From Maea johnstoni (taxonomy: Eukaryota; Annelida; Polychaeta; Spionida; Magelonidae): 64,000 nucleotides of DNA. Positions 11,677-62,254 of the stretch are shown here, piece by piece (position 1 is the first letter of the stretch; every line of letters begins with the position of its first letter). The DNA lies in NCBI GenBank assembly GCA_963942565.1, contig OZ012691.1, positions 7,664,271-7,728,270 on the forward strand. Reading direction: 5' to 3'. The translations under genes and the position numbers were made by a program. The notes beneath the pieces are model-generated. The model was not told the origin of the DNA, did no database searches, and was given only the letters and a program-made list of their open reading frames with translations.

Positions 11677-12083
11677 CGGCCTAATAATGTGACATTGTTG
11701 CACTTTTGCAAAAAAAAGTTGAAACAAATTGCTCCGACCGTGTAATATTGTTGCACGTTGATTTGCTTAAAATATATATTTACTTCCATTCCTAGAGTGG
11801 TCGGGAAAAAATAGTTTTATCTTCTCTACCCCAAAGACAGTCGTGAAAATAAAGTGTTTTTTTCGCTCCCCGAAAACTAACGGGCATAAAAAATAAATTT
11901 TATTTTTTGCACTCCCACAAAAACGGGAGTGAAAAAAAATCTCTCCCGCACAAACAGGTTTAAAAATAAAGTTTTCATTTTATCCCCTCAAAAAATGGTG
12001 AAAAAGAATTTCTGCCCCCAAAATACGGTGGTGAAAATAAAAAGTTTTTTATTTGCTCTTTCACACTTGGTCCATCGTACAGG

Positions 12084-12603
12084 AAGAGGAAGAATAGACT
12101 AGCGCCAGTCTCATAATCTGTTGGCGTGAAGCGGCTCATAGGACTGGCACCAGTCTAGAGCAGAAAAGGTTTTACTCTCCGCCTAGCGGTTAGATAAGAA
12201 ATCAAAATTGAGCCTCGTTCTGAACGTCGTCACTGCGGACGCAGCAGCATGAAGTGATTGTGAAAGTACAGCTAATGTCAGTGATCCTCTGAGGTCGAAA
12301 CATGAAGTGCTAGTGAACTTCCCGGAAGGAGAAAAGTTTGGAAAAGAAAAAGGATCTTTGTTTTAGATTCTTCTTTCGAACCATGCTGCCATAGAAACGC
12401 CAAACGTCTGTCATGTCAATAGATCTACAGCCTTAGAAGTCGGCAGTGGAAATCAAAATAGACTGAGACTCCACCTTTGAGTTTGAGGAAAATGGCACAC
12501 TGACAGTCAATAGCAATTCCATGGCCGAAGATCATGGTGATCTAACGCGTTATAGGAGAGTTGCCATGAGCCAGTCTTAATCCCAGTATCCCACTATTGT
12601 GTC
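12084..12603 (+). promoter_or_regulatory. MUL1 upstream region (putative promoter and 5' UTR)
   Basis: The sequence between the 2-kb element and the MUL1 start is richer in CpG than the surroundings (for example GAACGTCGTCACTGCGGACGC near 12221). It has a small hairpin near 12100-12160 made of CTAGCGCCAGTCTCATA and TCATAGGACTGGCACCAGTC. No TATA box is obvious. The element boundary about 520 bases upstream could affect this promoter. Confidence 0.35.
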
Positions 12604-14741
12604 ATGGTTGTTTCGGTGTCGTCCGAGTGGCTCTTTCTGGCCATAGATGCTGCCTTGGCCTATGGTTTTTGGAGGTGGTACTGCCAGAGTAAACATACTG
12701 CTGATCTCCTCTCTGTAAGTCTTCTTTATTTAGGACAGGGGGAGGGGTCAGGTGTGGGGGTGGGTTTAGAGCTGTGCTACACAGTCACAAGGATTTAATA
12801 ATACTAATAACTGATATTTGATATAGCGCCCTTTCCATCTACATTACAGGAAATGTGCACATAGGCCAGACTCAACTTGTGGAGGCTGGCACACTGTGCT
12901 TCCACTGTGCTTCCTGTCGTTCACATTCCCCAGAGAACGCTATCTATCTGGCAGGTGTTGCCTCTGACTGCATGCTGTCTCTCACAACTGCCTGAATTCA
13001 AATTCCAGCCAGGGCATGTGAGAAATCTCAAAGTGACTTGGTGTTAGTTGATGGTTTAAGTCAAGAGAGCCACAGTTAGAAAAAGTGATGATAAACGCAG
13101 TTCCAAGTTTCTTTATCCCCTCGTTTTTGTCAAAGAACAAATGTACTATACATTTTGTAGATCCAGAATACAACTTTAAGAACCTTGAAACTTTTAAAAG
13201 CATAAATAGGAAAGTTAAGTGCCCTGTAGGCTGTACTATTTTCTCTTGCACAGTTTGTGCATGGTCAAGTGGATAATTGATTTGTGACATAATCGGTTTA
13301 CAAGTTGCTGTGACATCAAGAAAAAAAATGAATATTTGTTTGATTGTTGTTTGATTTGGATCCTTGACCGCATTTGTCTCACTGGGTCAGTTCCCAAGGG
13401 ACGACCTTCGGTGAGCTTCCATACCACCCAGGCCGCTCGTCACCCCTGGGCCTTTACTCCCTTCATGTTCCTTATCCGCCCATACTTACGTCATGCATTC
13501 TGCATCAGGTCCATACCCTCCCCTGTCCTCCTTTCCTGTACAGATATCCTACCAAGTATCTGGTCTGTCCCTTCCTTGTCTTCCCATCATACACATATAT
13601 TTAACCCCCACATACATGTATGAACCCCTCAACTCACTCTTCAAAACCCACATATAAGTTGTATAAATTATTAAACAATATTCACAATGATTAGTGTTTA
13701 TTTTTGGAGGATTCATTGCACTTCAAGTATTATATTGCTACATTTCTTCTTATCTCTCACTTCAGGATGCACCTGAGTTTGACATAGGTCCAGATCTGGA
13801 AAGTGCCCTTAAGAAGTCCCCCGGGGGCAGCATCCCCTATGCTTGTATAAACGGCGCTGCCAGTGTCAGCGATCAACCAATCAAGAGCAACTATACCGCG
13901 GCAGATGAGGGTATTATACAGCACATCCTATTGCAGGAACATAGAACTAAAAGGACACAGGGTTATTGGTAGGTACAAAGCTCATCCAGGCCTCAATGCC
14001 AACTCAAAATGTCACTGGCCCCATAGGACGAGTGACACCTCAGATCTACTGGTCCTGCAAAATTATTACTGGTCCTACTAATTTTTCTTTGACATAAGAA
14101 AATAACATAGCATAAAATTAACTGACAATATTTATTTATATTTAATTTATCTTCATTTATTTCAAAAACATTAGGGGACATTCTTGAGGGGAAATTTGTT
14201 TAGAAAAATGTCCCCAAATGTTAACTGGCCCTGTAGGACCATTTGAGGTATGTTTTACTGCCCCAAAGCCGTTTTTGGGAATTTTCACTGGCCTGGTGCC
14301 ATCCAGCCCTGTCATCATTGACTTGGAAGACTTGGCAGTGATTTGAATTATTGCCCGGTCATTATTCACTATGTAAAGAATCATGATGTTACCAAAATTA
14401 ATTTAGAGAATTGTGTTTTCACTTTATAATGATAATGTATCCAAACATCGAAAATCAAATTTCCTGCAAAAAACGTTTTCTGTGTGAAAGCCCTGTAGGG
14501 CTTTTGATAAGCTCTTGAATATTTTTGTTGTCATCGTTAAAGTTGTTTGAAATACCTAGTCACTGAATTTTGGCTAATGATATTAAGGTAATAAATACTA
14601 AGATCAAATAATTAAGAAAGATATTCTACTGTGATTTTTTGATAACAGAAATAGAGGCTTACAGATGTCATTGTATTTGAGAAACTTTTTTGGTAGGTTG
14701 AATAAAGATGTTACCTTATAAATGTATATGTATATATATAC

Positions 14742-14815
<74 letters not shown>

Positions 14816-15653
14816 AATATATATATATATAATATAAATATACACACACACAAATAAAATTTGTATGTAATATATATGGTTAAATAATTCTATTGTGGTT
14901 TTCCATTTCAGGTCCGACTTCACAAAAACCATTCGCAATACCACCAACACAGTGCCATTTCATCTCAGCCATTCTAAAGACGGCGATACTTTGAAGGTGA
15001 TCGTCACAGAACCTCTAGAGGCTGAGTTCCTTGAAAGTGCCTTTACAACCACATATGACAAATTTGAACCCTCGTCCAGTTCCCTCCTGGAGAGGGGGAT
15101 GGACCGGATATTCGGAGATGTGTCAAAAGGGTATCAGGAAACCGAGGAAATACTTCGCGTCGGGACAAATCTGTTTGGTGCGGGAGAGCTTGTTCTTAAA
15201 GGTGATGAGATACGGCTCAACCCGCCTCATAGTCTTACTGGTGCTAAATTCATCCTGACATCGTTGACTAAAGCTGAGGTGGTGCGCAGACTGCAATCGA
15301 AAGCTACCATGTACAAGGTAGTCGCAGGTATATTTGGTGCTGCTGGTGTGGTGATAATATACCTATGTGTCAAGAAACTTTATATGGGCTGGAGGGAGAA
15401 AAAGGAGATTCAGCGGGCGTATGAAGAGTTCCGCCAGTGGAGGGAGGCAAGGGATGCTACTATGGAGGAGGAGGGTGTAGTGGACGATCCCACCGCGTGT
15501 GTGGTCTGCCTGGAACAGCCGCGTGATGTGGTCCTACTAGAGTGTGGACATATCTGTGTTTGTATGAGCTGTGCTAATGCTCTGCCACATCCAAGGAAAT
15601 GCCCCGTCTGTAGGTCCAGTGTGGAGCGGGTTGTACCAACGTTTGTAGCCTAG
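12604..15653 (+). CDS. MUL1: Mitochondrial E3 ubiquitin/SUMO ligase MUL1 (complete, three exons)
   Basis: Exons 12604-12714, 13766-13968 and 14912-15653 join in frame to 351 residues, essentially the length of vertebrate MUL1. The N-terminal helix (WLFLAIDAALAYGFWRWY, about residues 9-26) and a second helix (VVAGIFGAAGVVIIYLCV, about residue 240) anchor the protein in the outer mitochondrial membrane. Between them lies the intermembrane BAM domain (DLESALKKSPGG, RTKRTQGYW, NTVPFHL, QETEEILRVG, GELVLKGDEIRL). The C-terminal cytosolic RING reads CVVCLEQPRDVVLLECGHIC then CVCMSC, CPVC. MUL1 family members ubiquitinate or SUMOylate mitochondrial dynamics proteins such as mitofusin and Drp1. The start is supported by the helix beginning directly after it and by phase-0 splicing to exon 2. 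The gene is divergent from paralog B. Confidence 0.95.
12950..13077 (+). mobile_element. Decayed SINE fragment in MUL1 intron 1
   Basis: It contains CTGTCTCTCACAACTGCCTG, a B-box relic (AATTCAAATTCCAG) and GGGCATGTGAGAAAT, in the same order as the SINE at 6203-6406. The 5' part is missing. Confidence 0.5.
13985..14325 (+). repeat. Interspersed repeat family with ACTGGCCCTGTAGGACC blocks
   Basis: About 340 bases in MUL1 intron 2 starting CCTCAATGCCAACTCAAAAT, with CTACTGGTCCTGCAAAATT, GACATTCTTGAGGGGAAA and ACTGGCCCTGTAGGACC. It matches 26807-27125 along its length and 50090-50315 (inverted, partial). Confidence 0.65.
14729..14835. repeat. (AT)n microsatellite in MUL1 intron 2
   Basis: Long alternating AT tract with a short interruption, ending about 75 bases before the exon 3 acceptor. 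Confidence 0.9.
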
Positions 15654-17115
15654 GGAAGCAGGGTCTAAGCCAACAATATGTCTGGGATGGTTTGGATACT
15701 GAAAACCTTGAGAAGCAAACTCTGCTGCACACATCAACACATCCAAATATAATGGTCAAGAATTTGAATATCACAGAAATGATTCAAGCATTTCACGTTT
15801 ATATAAGTTCTAAGACATTAAAGATACTGTGTATATTCTCAATTTGTTAATTGATATAAGTTTATGGTTTTTATCGGAAGACGTTAAGGTCTCTTCCATA
15901 GGGTGCCCAATCTTTTAAATCTAATCCCAGCATCATTATTGTGGCTAAGATCCTGGTCCTTGTTTTCAGGCTTGTTTGTGAATAATTTGATTTAGTTTTG
16001 AAGGTAAATTTTGCAAAATTGAATTGAAATGGGATACATTTCTCAACTTATTTGCAAACAAATTTCAAAGTCATCCTTTCCATTTACATCAGCATTTAGA
16101 TTTTGCCTGCTGATAAGTTAATAAATGTACATTTGATTTATAAAAATGTTATTTACCAGATTTTGAATGAGTATTTACACTATTTTGCTGTACATAGGGG
16201 AAATACATACCAATTGGTTGCGCAATCTGTCATCCATACCTTCAGTGGTCTAATGGTCTTGACTATATTAAGGATATCATATGCGAGGGAAAAATAAACC
16301 CAATACCTCTTTATACCAATTTATTAGCTGGGATTTAATTGTTCTTGCTAAATTGTGTATGTAAACTATGTATATATAATAATGACTCCAACCAGCCAGT
16401 TATTCTATCTAAATAACTACTGCTTTCATTAGCATTGAAATAACATAATTTTGCTTATTTTATTATGCACCGGTGAAAAATATAAATGAATAAGCACACA
16501 TATTTGTTATTAGATCTTTAGTATGTCTGTGACCATGCAGTATCAAATACAGAAGTGCCAAGTCATCTATTCAATATTTTTTACAAAATAATCAGATAAG
16601 CTTTATCATATTAATATGCATATCAATTCCTGTATGTTTCAGTAATATATTAGAATAGCCACCATGTATGAGATTGATACGTGTTTATTCTCTTATTGAT
16701 GTACTGTGATTGACATGCAAGAAATGAATAAGAAAATTATTTAAAAATAAAAATGTGTGAGATTTAATAATCTTCCAATTGCCATGCCAGAGTGATGCTT
16801 ATTTTGTTTTTCTCTGTATTGACAAAAGTCCCTCGGTTTCAAAATGGACATGATTTTAGAACAGTGTGTCCAAACCATACTTGGCAGTTACCTGGGAAAT
16901 AGGGGAAGTCTAATTATGTGTTGCAGGGACTTACCAAGGACCTATCCAACCAGTCTTTTAGACAGGCAGTTTCCTGAAGTCCTCCTTTATGGACAGGCAA
17001 AAACTATATGAAGAATTTTATTTTTTGACCCTTTCGGGGTAATAAGTAATAACCAAATGTTTTCTTAACAAACTGTCTATGACACTACCAGCAGTATAAG
17101 GGTTAAAGATAGGAA
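15654..17115. other. MUL1 3' flank
   Basis: AT-rich with no exon seen. A possible polyadenylation signal AATAAA lies at 16293-16298, so the first 650 bases may be 3' UTR. Confidence 0.4.
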
Positions 17116-17116
17116 A

Positions 17117-17334
17117 GGTTAACCCATGCATTCCTGCATCCCCTCTAAAACGCTGAATCACTTCTGTGATATATCTTCTCTTATAAAAGCATTTTTGGGA
17201 AAGTTAAGATTGAGAAAAGTTAATCAGATCAGAACTGACACCTTCCTTCAAGATAGCTTGATATTTCATGCAATCTAAATTCATACATTTATTTTCAAAA
17301 GCTCTGAGAGGGTTTCTTAGCTTAAATGGGTTAA
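17117..17334. mobile_element. MITE family 2 copy
   Basis: Starts GGTTAACCCATGCATTCCTG and ends AGCTTAAATGGGTTAAC, inverted ends at TTAA. Confidence 0.5.
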
Positions 17335-17779
17335 CAAAGTTTGGACAAAAAACCTAGTCTCATTAGGGGTAATTAGTAAACAAAGTTATCCAACCTAATA
17401 ATGGGCAATTTTCCCATGCAATTAATTCATATGGTTGATCTTAAATTCATACCCATTGTTTATGTTCTTTGCATTGTGTTATTTTCTACATAATTGAACA
17501 TTGAGTTCTCTCATGGATGTGTGAATTTTGGTAATGAACCTGTGATGAAAAATATTGTTATACCAATTAGCATTATAGTGTCTGTATTAAATTTCCCTAT
17601 TATACACTGATCAAACTAATCAAGTCTGTCTGGCTCTTCTGTAGGGTTGTCAAGCAGCACATAGTTTGACCCATTAATGCTTCATGTTGAGGGCATTAAC
17701 CTCAGTAGTCATTCCTTCTAAAAAAAACCATTAGTTAGGTAACTTCTATGTGTAAAAGTTATTTGTGAAGACAGGGTCA

Positions 17780-17993
17780 TTAACCCTTATGCTGCTGGTG
17801 GCTAATTTGACTAAAACAATATGATGCAAAAAAAAAATGAAAAAAGACAACCCCTGCCAAATGGGTACTCGTGTGAGAGTACTCAGCGAGGATTATCCAG
17901 TGAGTACAAACATGACAAGGTTTAGATGGTTTTCAAAAAGCTTTGCGTTCGTGCGCTTTGAACAAAAGTAGCCTTAGCATTGGGAGGGTTAAC
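17780..17993 (+). mobile_element. MITE family 1 copy
   Basis: Starts TTAACCCTTATGCTGCTGG and ends TAGCCTTAGCATTGGGAGGG then TTAA. About 212 bases, with the family's AACCCTGCCA and GACAAGGTTTAGATGG internal blocks. Confidence 0.75.
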
Positions 17994-18508
17994 CCATTTA
18001 TGCCTGCAGCAGCCAAAATCACCTGACTACTAAAGGGATATCTCTCTAACAAAAGCCTAGAAAATATTTGAAGGAGGGTTGGTTCATCATAAGTATTCAA
18101 AACGCCATCTACTAATCTTGCTTCAACAATTTGTGAATTAATGCTTCATTCTGAAGCTATTGAGACGACATTCATCAAACAGCATCAATTTAACTTTCTA
18201 CATTTCACTGTTGGTATATATACATTTCTATAACTTGTAAAAAGGCCTAGGAAATGCTTTATAAGTACTTGTTTTAAATCCTTCATCTCTAGATAATCCA
18301 CAAAATGGTCAGTGACTTTAATTGGTATCTATCTAATAAAATAATCATTTAGAAAATACTTCAAAGAAAAAATGTTATTCGGGAGAAAATCAACAACAAA
18401 ACCTTTGCATATTTTCTAGATTCTTGCTTTATTTCAAAAATGTTCTCCTAAGAATCAGAGATTCCAGACAATATTTCTGTGTGGATACTCTGAGTGACTG
18501 GGGGTTAA
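17991..18508. mobile_element. MITE family 2 copy, lengthened
   Basis: Starts TTAACCCATTTATGCCTGCA directly after the family 1 copy, sharing its TTAA. It runs twice the usual length with two internal AATATTTGAAGGA-like segments, and ends GACTGGGGGTTAAAA. Confidence 0.45.
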
Positions 18509-18854
18509 AATGACGTTAACAGGACTAACAGACAGTACTATACTTTTAGTTACTCAATTCTAACTTACAACATAACTACTCTTACCACTTAACCAATGCA
18601 CATAGTAAAAATAAATAATATTTATATACTGTTTACAAAATATATGTGACATAAAAATATTCTCTATTTCAGTATATATTGTCCTTGGACTAAAAATGAG
18701 AGGCTCTTTCAAGTGGGGGAAGGTACAATTATATGCACATAAAATGTGTATAACATCCTGTAAATGAATGTAACCGAGTCTACCATTTACAACAGACACC
18801 TGTTTTTAGTTGCATGTACACACATACACACACACGTGAAGCATAGACATATAT

Positions 18855-19072
18855 TAATTAGCCTTTCCAATGCTGAGGCTACTTTTGCCAAAGCACAAAG
18901 ATGCAACCATCTTTAAAAACCATCGAAACCCTGTCATGTTGGTATTCATTAGATTGCTCTCACTGAGTTCTCTCAGATGAGTACCCATATTCCAGGCTTT
19001 CAGTTATTTTTCTAGGTTTTTTGCATCATTTTGTATTGGCAAAATTAGCCACCAGCAGCATAAGTGTTAAAA
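18855..19072 (-). mobile_element. MITE family 1 copy
   Basis: Reverse orientation: starts CCTTTCCAATGCTGAGGCTA and ends AGCCACCAGCAGCATAAGTG. Confidence 0.7.
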
Positions 19073-20745
19073 GGTATGGATAGAGACACATACAGATCTT
19101 CCAAATTACAGAGACAATTATTTTAGAAGTCTATGGAAAAAAACGCTCACAGATCTTCCCAAATTACACTTATCGATACATGTGAAACGGAGACAAGTAT
19201 TTTGTAATTAGTGTCTAGATGAGACATGCAATTCATCGACAGTTGATGTCTATATATGCACCAACAAATGGAATACGAAATGATAAAGGTTTAAAAAGTA
19301 TCTGAAAAATACATACAAGTACTCTTGATAAATGGATTCCAAAACAAACATGATCAATATCATCAGCATTTATATCGATAAATAAATTATATCGATATCT
19401 TTATTTAACTAAGATTAAGTACCATTTATGTAAGTTCTTTCCAAACCAGGCTTTGGATTTCACTAAGAAAAGGTACTAACAGTGAAACCTAGGAAATGTG
19501 AATGCGTCGGGACTGGGTCAAAATGTTCATTTTAAGCGCTTTTCACATTTCAGGGGTTTAGCAAGTTGGACTACTAGATAGACATGACAAAAATTATAAA
19601 AGCACCCTCTCTGGTGACCACATATTTTGGTAAAACAGATCTCATTCTAATATCTCACACTGAGATTACAGTTCTACATGTCATGCTTTGGGTAGACCAG
19701 CAAATAAAGTAAGAAATCAAACCAGACAATCATTTCTCATAAGTTAAAAATTAAAATTTAAGAAAATTAAAATTACTTAGAATGAATCGTAGAATAAACT
19801 CATGACACAATCCATGAACAACATCAGCAAATCATAAACATAATGAATCATTAAAGGGCCTAGAAATGACTTTCTAGATCATAAGATTATACTTGGCCTT
19901 TTTGTAGTCTCCCTCAAGATAGTGCCTGGGTGCTATTTTGGCATTAAACCCCTTGAAAATTGCACGAGAATGACCAAATGGTATGGTCAGGTTATTTCTA
20001 AAATGTCAATTTTAAAGCGAATAATTGAAAATTTGCACTAAAATGGAAAGGCTATGGCAGTACCATGTGATATTACACATTTTCTCGATAGGTAAATGCA
20101 AGTGTATAAATGCAATATGAATATACATTGTGGTCCCTTTAGAAACCTAGGCTGCCCATATTTCTATGACTGGTTACGCTTACTTATAAATACTGGTTCA
20201 AATGAACTCAGAAACAGTCAATTTGACATCAGGATATTCATGATAATGTTAATAACCACATCGGGTCTGCCCCCATAGCCAAGTGGTCCAGCCCATTTAT
20301 ACCATTTTCATTGTATATGTGGTTACCTTGGCTGTTCAGATCACAAGATTTCTTTACTTGGTTGCTTACATCCTATTCGATGAAATCTCAAGCAGATCTT
20401 AGTCTGATTTTCTGGACCACCTGCTACCCTAGAGGGCCATATTTCATGATCAGCAAGTCTCAGGGAATTCTAATCCTAAAAAAAATGTAACAGTTGTGCC
20501 AATAAACAGTGTAAACCTGTGTTCCACAGAGATCCAAACATGAACAATATTTTTGTTGCTATTCGAATGTCCAAGACTACATTTTCTGAATGAGTGTTAA
20601 TTTGCTTAGTTAGATGTATGGAAAGTCATACTGCACTACTCCTTAGTTACCATAGAGAACTAAGGTTCAACAGTCATTCAAACCATCTATGGAGATCTCG
20701 GACCAGTCTTCATAGTTTATTGGTCTAGTGCGGTGTGTATGATCT
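19073..20745. other. Intergenic DNA without recognised genes
   Basis: AT-rich intergenic sequence between MUL1 and the SUR-like gene. Nothing coding is supported. Confidence 0.5.
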
Positions 20746-21502
20746 GCTGCTGTGTCTCACCACTGCACAAGGTCTGGGGTTGTGTCTCACCACTGCGCAA
20801 AGTCAGGGGTTGTGTCTCACCACTGCACATGGACAGGGGTTGTGTCTCACCCCTGCGCAAGGTCAGGGGTTGTGTCTCACCACTGCACAAGGTCTGGGGT
20901 TGTGTCTCACCACTGCACAAAGTCTGGGGTTGTGTCTCACCACTGCGCAAAGTCAGGGGTTGTGTCTCACCACTGCACAAGGTCTGGGGTTGTGTCTCAC
21001 CACTGCACAAGGTCTGGGGTTGTGTCTCACCACTGCACAAAGTCTGGGGTTGTGTCTCACCACTGCACAAGGTCTGGGGTTGTGTCTCACCACTGCACAA
21101 GGTCTGGGGTTGTGTCTCACCCCTGCGCAAGGTCAGGGGTTGTGTCTCACCACTGCACAAGGTCAGGGGTTGTGTCTCACCACTGCACAAGGTCAGGGGT
21201 TGTGTCTCACCACTGCACAAGGTCAGGGGTTGTGTCTCACCACTGCACAAGGTCTGGGGTTTTGTCTCACCACTGCACAAGGTCAGGGGTTGTGTCTCAC
21301 CACTGCACAAGGTCTGGGGCTGTGTCTCACCACTGCACAAGGTCTGGGGTTTTGTCTCACCACTGCACAAGGTCTGGGGTTTTGTCTCACCACTGCACAA
21401 GGTCTGGGGTTTTGTCTCACCACTGCACAAGGTCTGGGGTTGTGTCCCACCACTGCTCAAGGTCAGGGGTTGTGTCTCACCACTGCACAAGGTCTGGGGT
21501 TT
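20746..21502. repeat. 30-bp minisatellite, about 25 copies
   Basis: Unit CACTGCACAAGGTCTGGGGT plus TGTGTCTCAC, repeated in perfect 30-base register. Variants TCTGGGG/TCAGGGG and CACAAGG/CGCAAAG alternate. Because 30 is a multiple of 3 and the unit lacks stops, several frames stay open, which does not indicate coding. Confidence 0.97.
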
Positions 21503-21537
21503 ATACCCACAAATAGCAATTACAATAGAAATTAGCC

Positions 21538-21767
21538 ATTAAGCCATTCGTGCCTGTAGCCCACAAAATTGTCTGACCATTTTGGAGTTATTTCTGCAAT
21601 ATTAGCAATTTTCAGAAAAAAATTGAAGAGGAAGTCTATGTCAGAACCCAGCTAACAACTCCCCGTCAAATAGTGAATGTATGATTAATTACTAAGTTAT
21701 TCTCAAAAATATAAAAGTTCCAGAAGACATTTGGTAAGGAAGAAAATCTGCAGGCATGAATGGGTTA
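21538..21767. mobile_element. MITE family 2 copy in the 3' flank of the SUR-like gene
   Basis: Starts TTAAGCCATTCGTGCCTGTA and ends GCAGGCATGAATGGGTTAAA. Confidence 0.6.
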
Positions 21768-21890
21768 AATGGGGTTAATCGGTGGTGGTTTTCACTGAGA
21801 TCCAGGTTCATTCACTATTGACTAATATCTGGCCACCCTTCAGCCATTGGTGTCAGAAAAAGTGCCAAAAGACAGCATTCTGTTGGTAGA

Positions 21891-59093
<37,203 letters not shown>

Positions 59094-59293
59094 NNNNNNN
59101 NNNNNNNNNNNNNNNNNNNNNNNNNNNNNNNNNNNNNNNNNNNNNNNNNNNNNNNNNNNNNNNNNNNNNNNNNNNNNNNNNNNNNNNNNNNNNNNNNNNN
59201 NNNNNNNNNNNNNNNNNNNNNNNNNNNNNNNNNNNNNNNNNNNNNNNNNNNNNNNNNNNNNNNNNNNNNNNNNNNNNNNNNNNNNNNNNNNNN
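59094..59293. other. Assembly gap, exactly 200 N
   Basis: A round-number run of N, so probably a scaffold gap of unknown true size. Confidence 0.99.
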
Positions 59294-59474
59294 ACTTGGG
59301 TAAAATTTGATGGAGGAATGTTATCTAGACAACTACCAACAACTCTCCTTCAATTTATTTTGTTAGATCTTTCTTGATTGAAAAGCTATTACCACTTGTT
59401 TCTATAGAAACTCTTAAGCATTAATGGGTTGAGTTTTTGTAAGTGAACACCCCTTGTGCCATCTATTTTGATCT

Positions 59475-59687
59475 TAACCCTTCGAATGCCAAGGCTTATT
59501 TCGTCCAAAGCACAAGGATGCAAAGATTTTCTGAAAACCATCTAAATCCTGTCATGTTGGTATTAATTAGATTAATTGCTGAGCACTCTCAAATGAGTAC
59601 CTATGTGCCAGGGTTTGAGTCATTTCCAGTTTTTTTTTTGCATCATTTCATATTGGCCAAACTAGCCACCAGCAGCATAAGGATTAA
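59475..59687 (-). mobile_element. MITE family 1 copy right of the gap
   Basis: AACCCTTCGAATGCCAAGGC to CCACCAGCAGCATAAGGATT. Confidence 0.75.
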
Positions 59688-59918
59688 AGTATGAACACCT
59701 AGACACTGAGTAAAGGATGAGGATCAAAACAGGAAAAGTAATGCATAATAATTTTATAGACTAGGAGCTAGTCTAACTTCGCGCAAGGAAAGATTGATAT
59801 CTGTTGTCAGGAAATTATGTACTTGATGCTGTATTCATATTCCTCTGTTTTCCCTTGCATTTTTGAACTTAATACCTAAAATTACACACTTGATTGTCTT
59901 GTATTTCCCCTTTTTCAG

Positions 59919-60221
59919 CCAGCTAATATTCTATTGGACGAGGGTGGTCATGTGAGGATATCAGATCTGGGTTTGGCCTGCGACTTTTCCAAGAAGAAAC
60001 CACACGCCAGTGTGTAAGTACTTACTCCCTATAAATCTGCGGTCTAGCTAGCTCCAAAGGTCACTTGTCACGCAGGGCCAATGGCTGTATTTGCAAAATC
60101 TAAGCATAATTAGCTTGAAAAAAATTTAAATGTTTTTATTTTCAAATTTTATAAAATCATCATTATGAATCTTTGGTGTCAAATTAGTATTATTATTATC
60201 AATATTATTATTATTATTATA

Positions 60222-60266
<45 letters not shown>

Positions 60267-60335
60267 GTAATTATTATTTTAATTATTGCTATTGTCATTA
60301 TTATTATTATCATTATTATCAGTTATTATCATTAT

Positions 60336-60418
<83 letters not shown>

Positions 60419-60738
60419 TCATTATTATCATTATTATTATTATTATTATTAGTATTATTGTTATTATCATTATTAGTATTAGCATTATCATCATCATCAT
60501 TATCATCAGTATTGCTGTAGTTATTTTCTGTTGCTGTTGTTTGTATTATGAGTGCTGAACACTGCATCATAACACATGAAATATTGTTCAGTATTATGTG
60601 AATGTATCTTCATTGTATTTGTACTTGCAGTGGCACCCATGGCTACATGGCACCAGAGGTATTATCAAAGGGAACAGCCTACGACTCCAGTGCAGACTGG
60701 TTCTCATTTGGATGTATGCTCTACAAATTACTCAAAGG
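59919..60738 (+). CDS. G protein-coupled receptor kinase, GRK2/3 type (two internal exons)
   Basis: Exons 59919-60013 and 60631-60738 join in frame. The first gives [20 protein letters not shown] then [12 protein letters not shown]; the second [20 protein letters not shown] then [19 protein letters not shown] instead of DFG and [19 protein letters not shown] are hallmarks of GRK2/GRK3 (beta-adrenergic receptor kinase), which phosphorylate agonist-bound receptors at the plasma membrane. The HRD loop just upstream and the exon after LLKG are not in the window; no GRK exon is visible left of 59919. The following intron is at least 3.2 kb. Orthology to GRK2 or GRK3 is not separable in an invertebrate. 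Confidence 0.93.
60186..60500. repeat. (ATT)n and (AGT)n tracts in GRK intron
   Basis: ATT runs flank a pure AGT run of about 28 units at 60335-60418. Confidence 0.93.
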
Positions 60739-60913
60739 GTAGGTGGAACCTTAATTTCTCCCACTCAGAGGCCTGTACTATGTGCAGGTAACCCCCAAAG
60801 ACAAGTTATCTTTTTACCGGTTGGTTTATCGTTCAGGTTAATGTGTAGGCCATGCTAAAACCTTTAAAAATTAGAATGAATATCCATGAAACTGATCTCC
60901 AGAGTATGTGCTG

Positions 60914-61105
<192 letters not shown>

Positions 61106-61552
61106 ATGTATATGTGTGTGTGTTTGGAGAGATATCGGGAAGGTACATATATAGTACGAGTGCCTGGGTTAGGGTGGGAGGTGTAATATTTATTCTTTAC
61201 ATCGCTATTTGTCTGTTTATATTTCCCTATCTGTGTCGCTTGGTGGCGCCACATCGATCATTGACTATTCCTATTCAAATATACAGTTAAAACGTAATTT
61301 TTAGGAACCGATTTTTGATTGTAACTGTTTATAAATTGTATTATTGGTGCAAAGTGTATAACGATTATAAACTGGGTAGCTTTATATTACTATTGTGGTT
61401 CCTTGCAATTGGGGAGTAAGTACTTACATATACTATTTTTGAAATTAATGGAGAGCAAGTTAACGATTTTCCAACTATCTGGCAGGCATGCCTCATATGG
61501 CTCCGAAACTGGTTGGCAACGGTTGAAAAGGTCTGTGCCAATCGTCCAATTC

Positions 61553-62254
<702 letters not shown>

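Larger units (their letters stand above)
10091..12080. mobile_element. About 2-kb inverted-repeat element upstream of MUL1
   Basis: The left arm (10091 to about 10235) begins TACGATGGACCAAGTGTGA and continues with AGCAAATAAAAACGTT and GAAAATAAAACTTTT. The right arm (about 11745-12080) is its inverse complement, ending TCACACTTGGTCCATCGTA, and is longer because AATAAAACTTTT-type units are repeated. No protein-coding region is recognised inside. It looks like a non-autonomous DNA element or foldback element. Confidence 0.6.

Noticed and set aside
13336-13623. 95-codon plus-strand frame in MUL1 intron 1, GC-richer than its surroundings
   Set aside because: Not recognisable and not needed by MUL1, whose exons join in frame without it. 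Perhaps a decayed repeat.
20746-21502. CRISPR-like regular repeat array
   Set aside because: No variable spacers; units are contiguous, and the contig is eukaryotic.
20717-21542. Long open frames on both strands over the minisatellite, up to 269 codons
   Set aside because: They follow from a 30-base unit lacking stops; the peptides are pure 10-residue repeats with no splice or start context.
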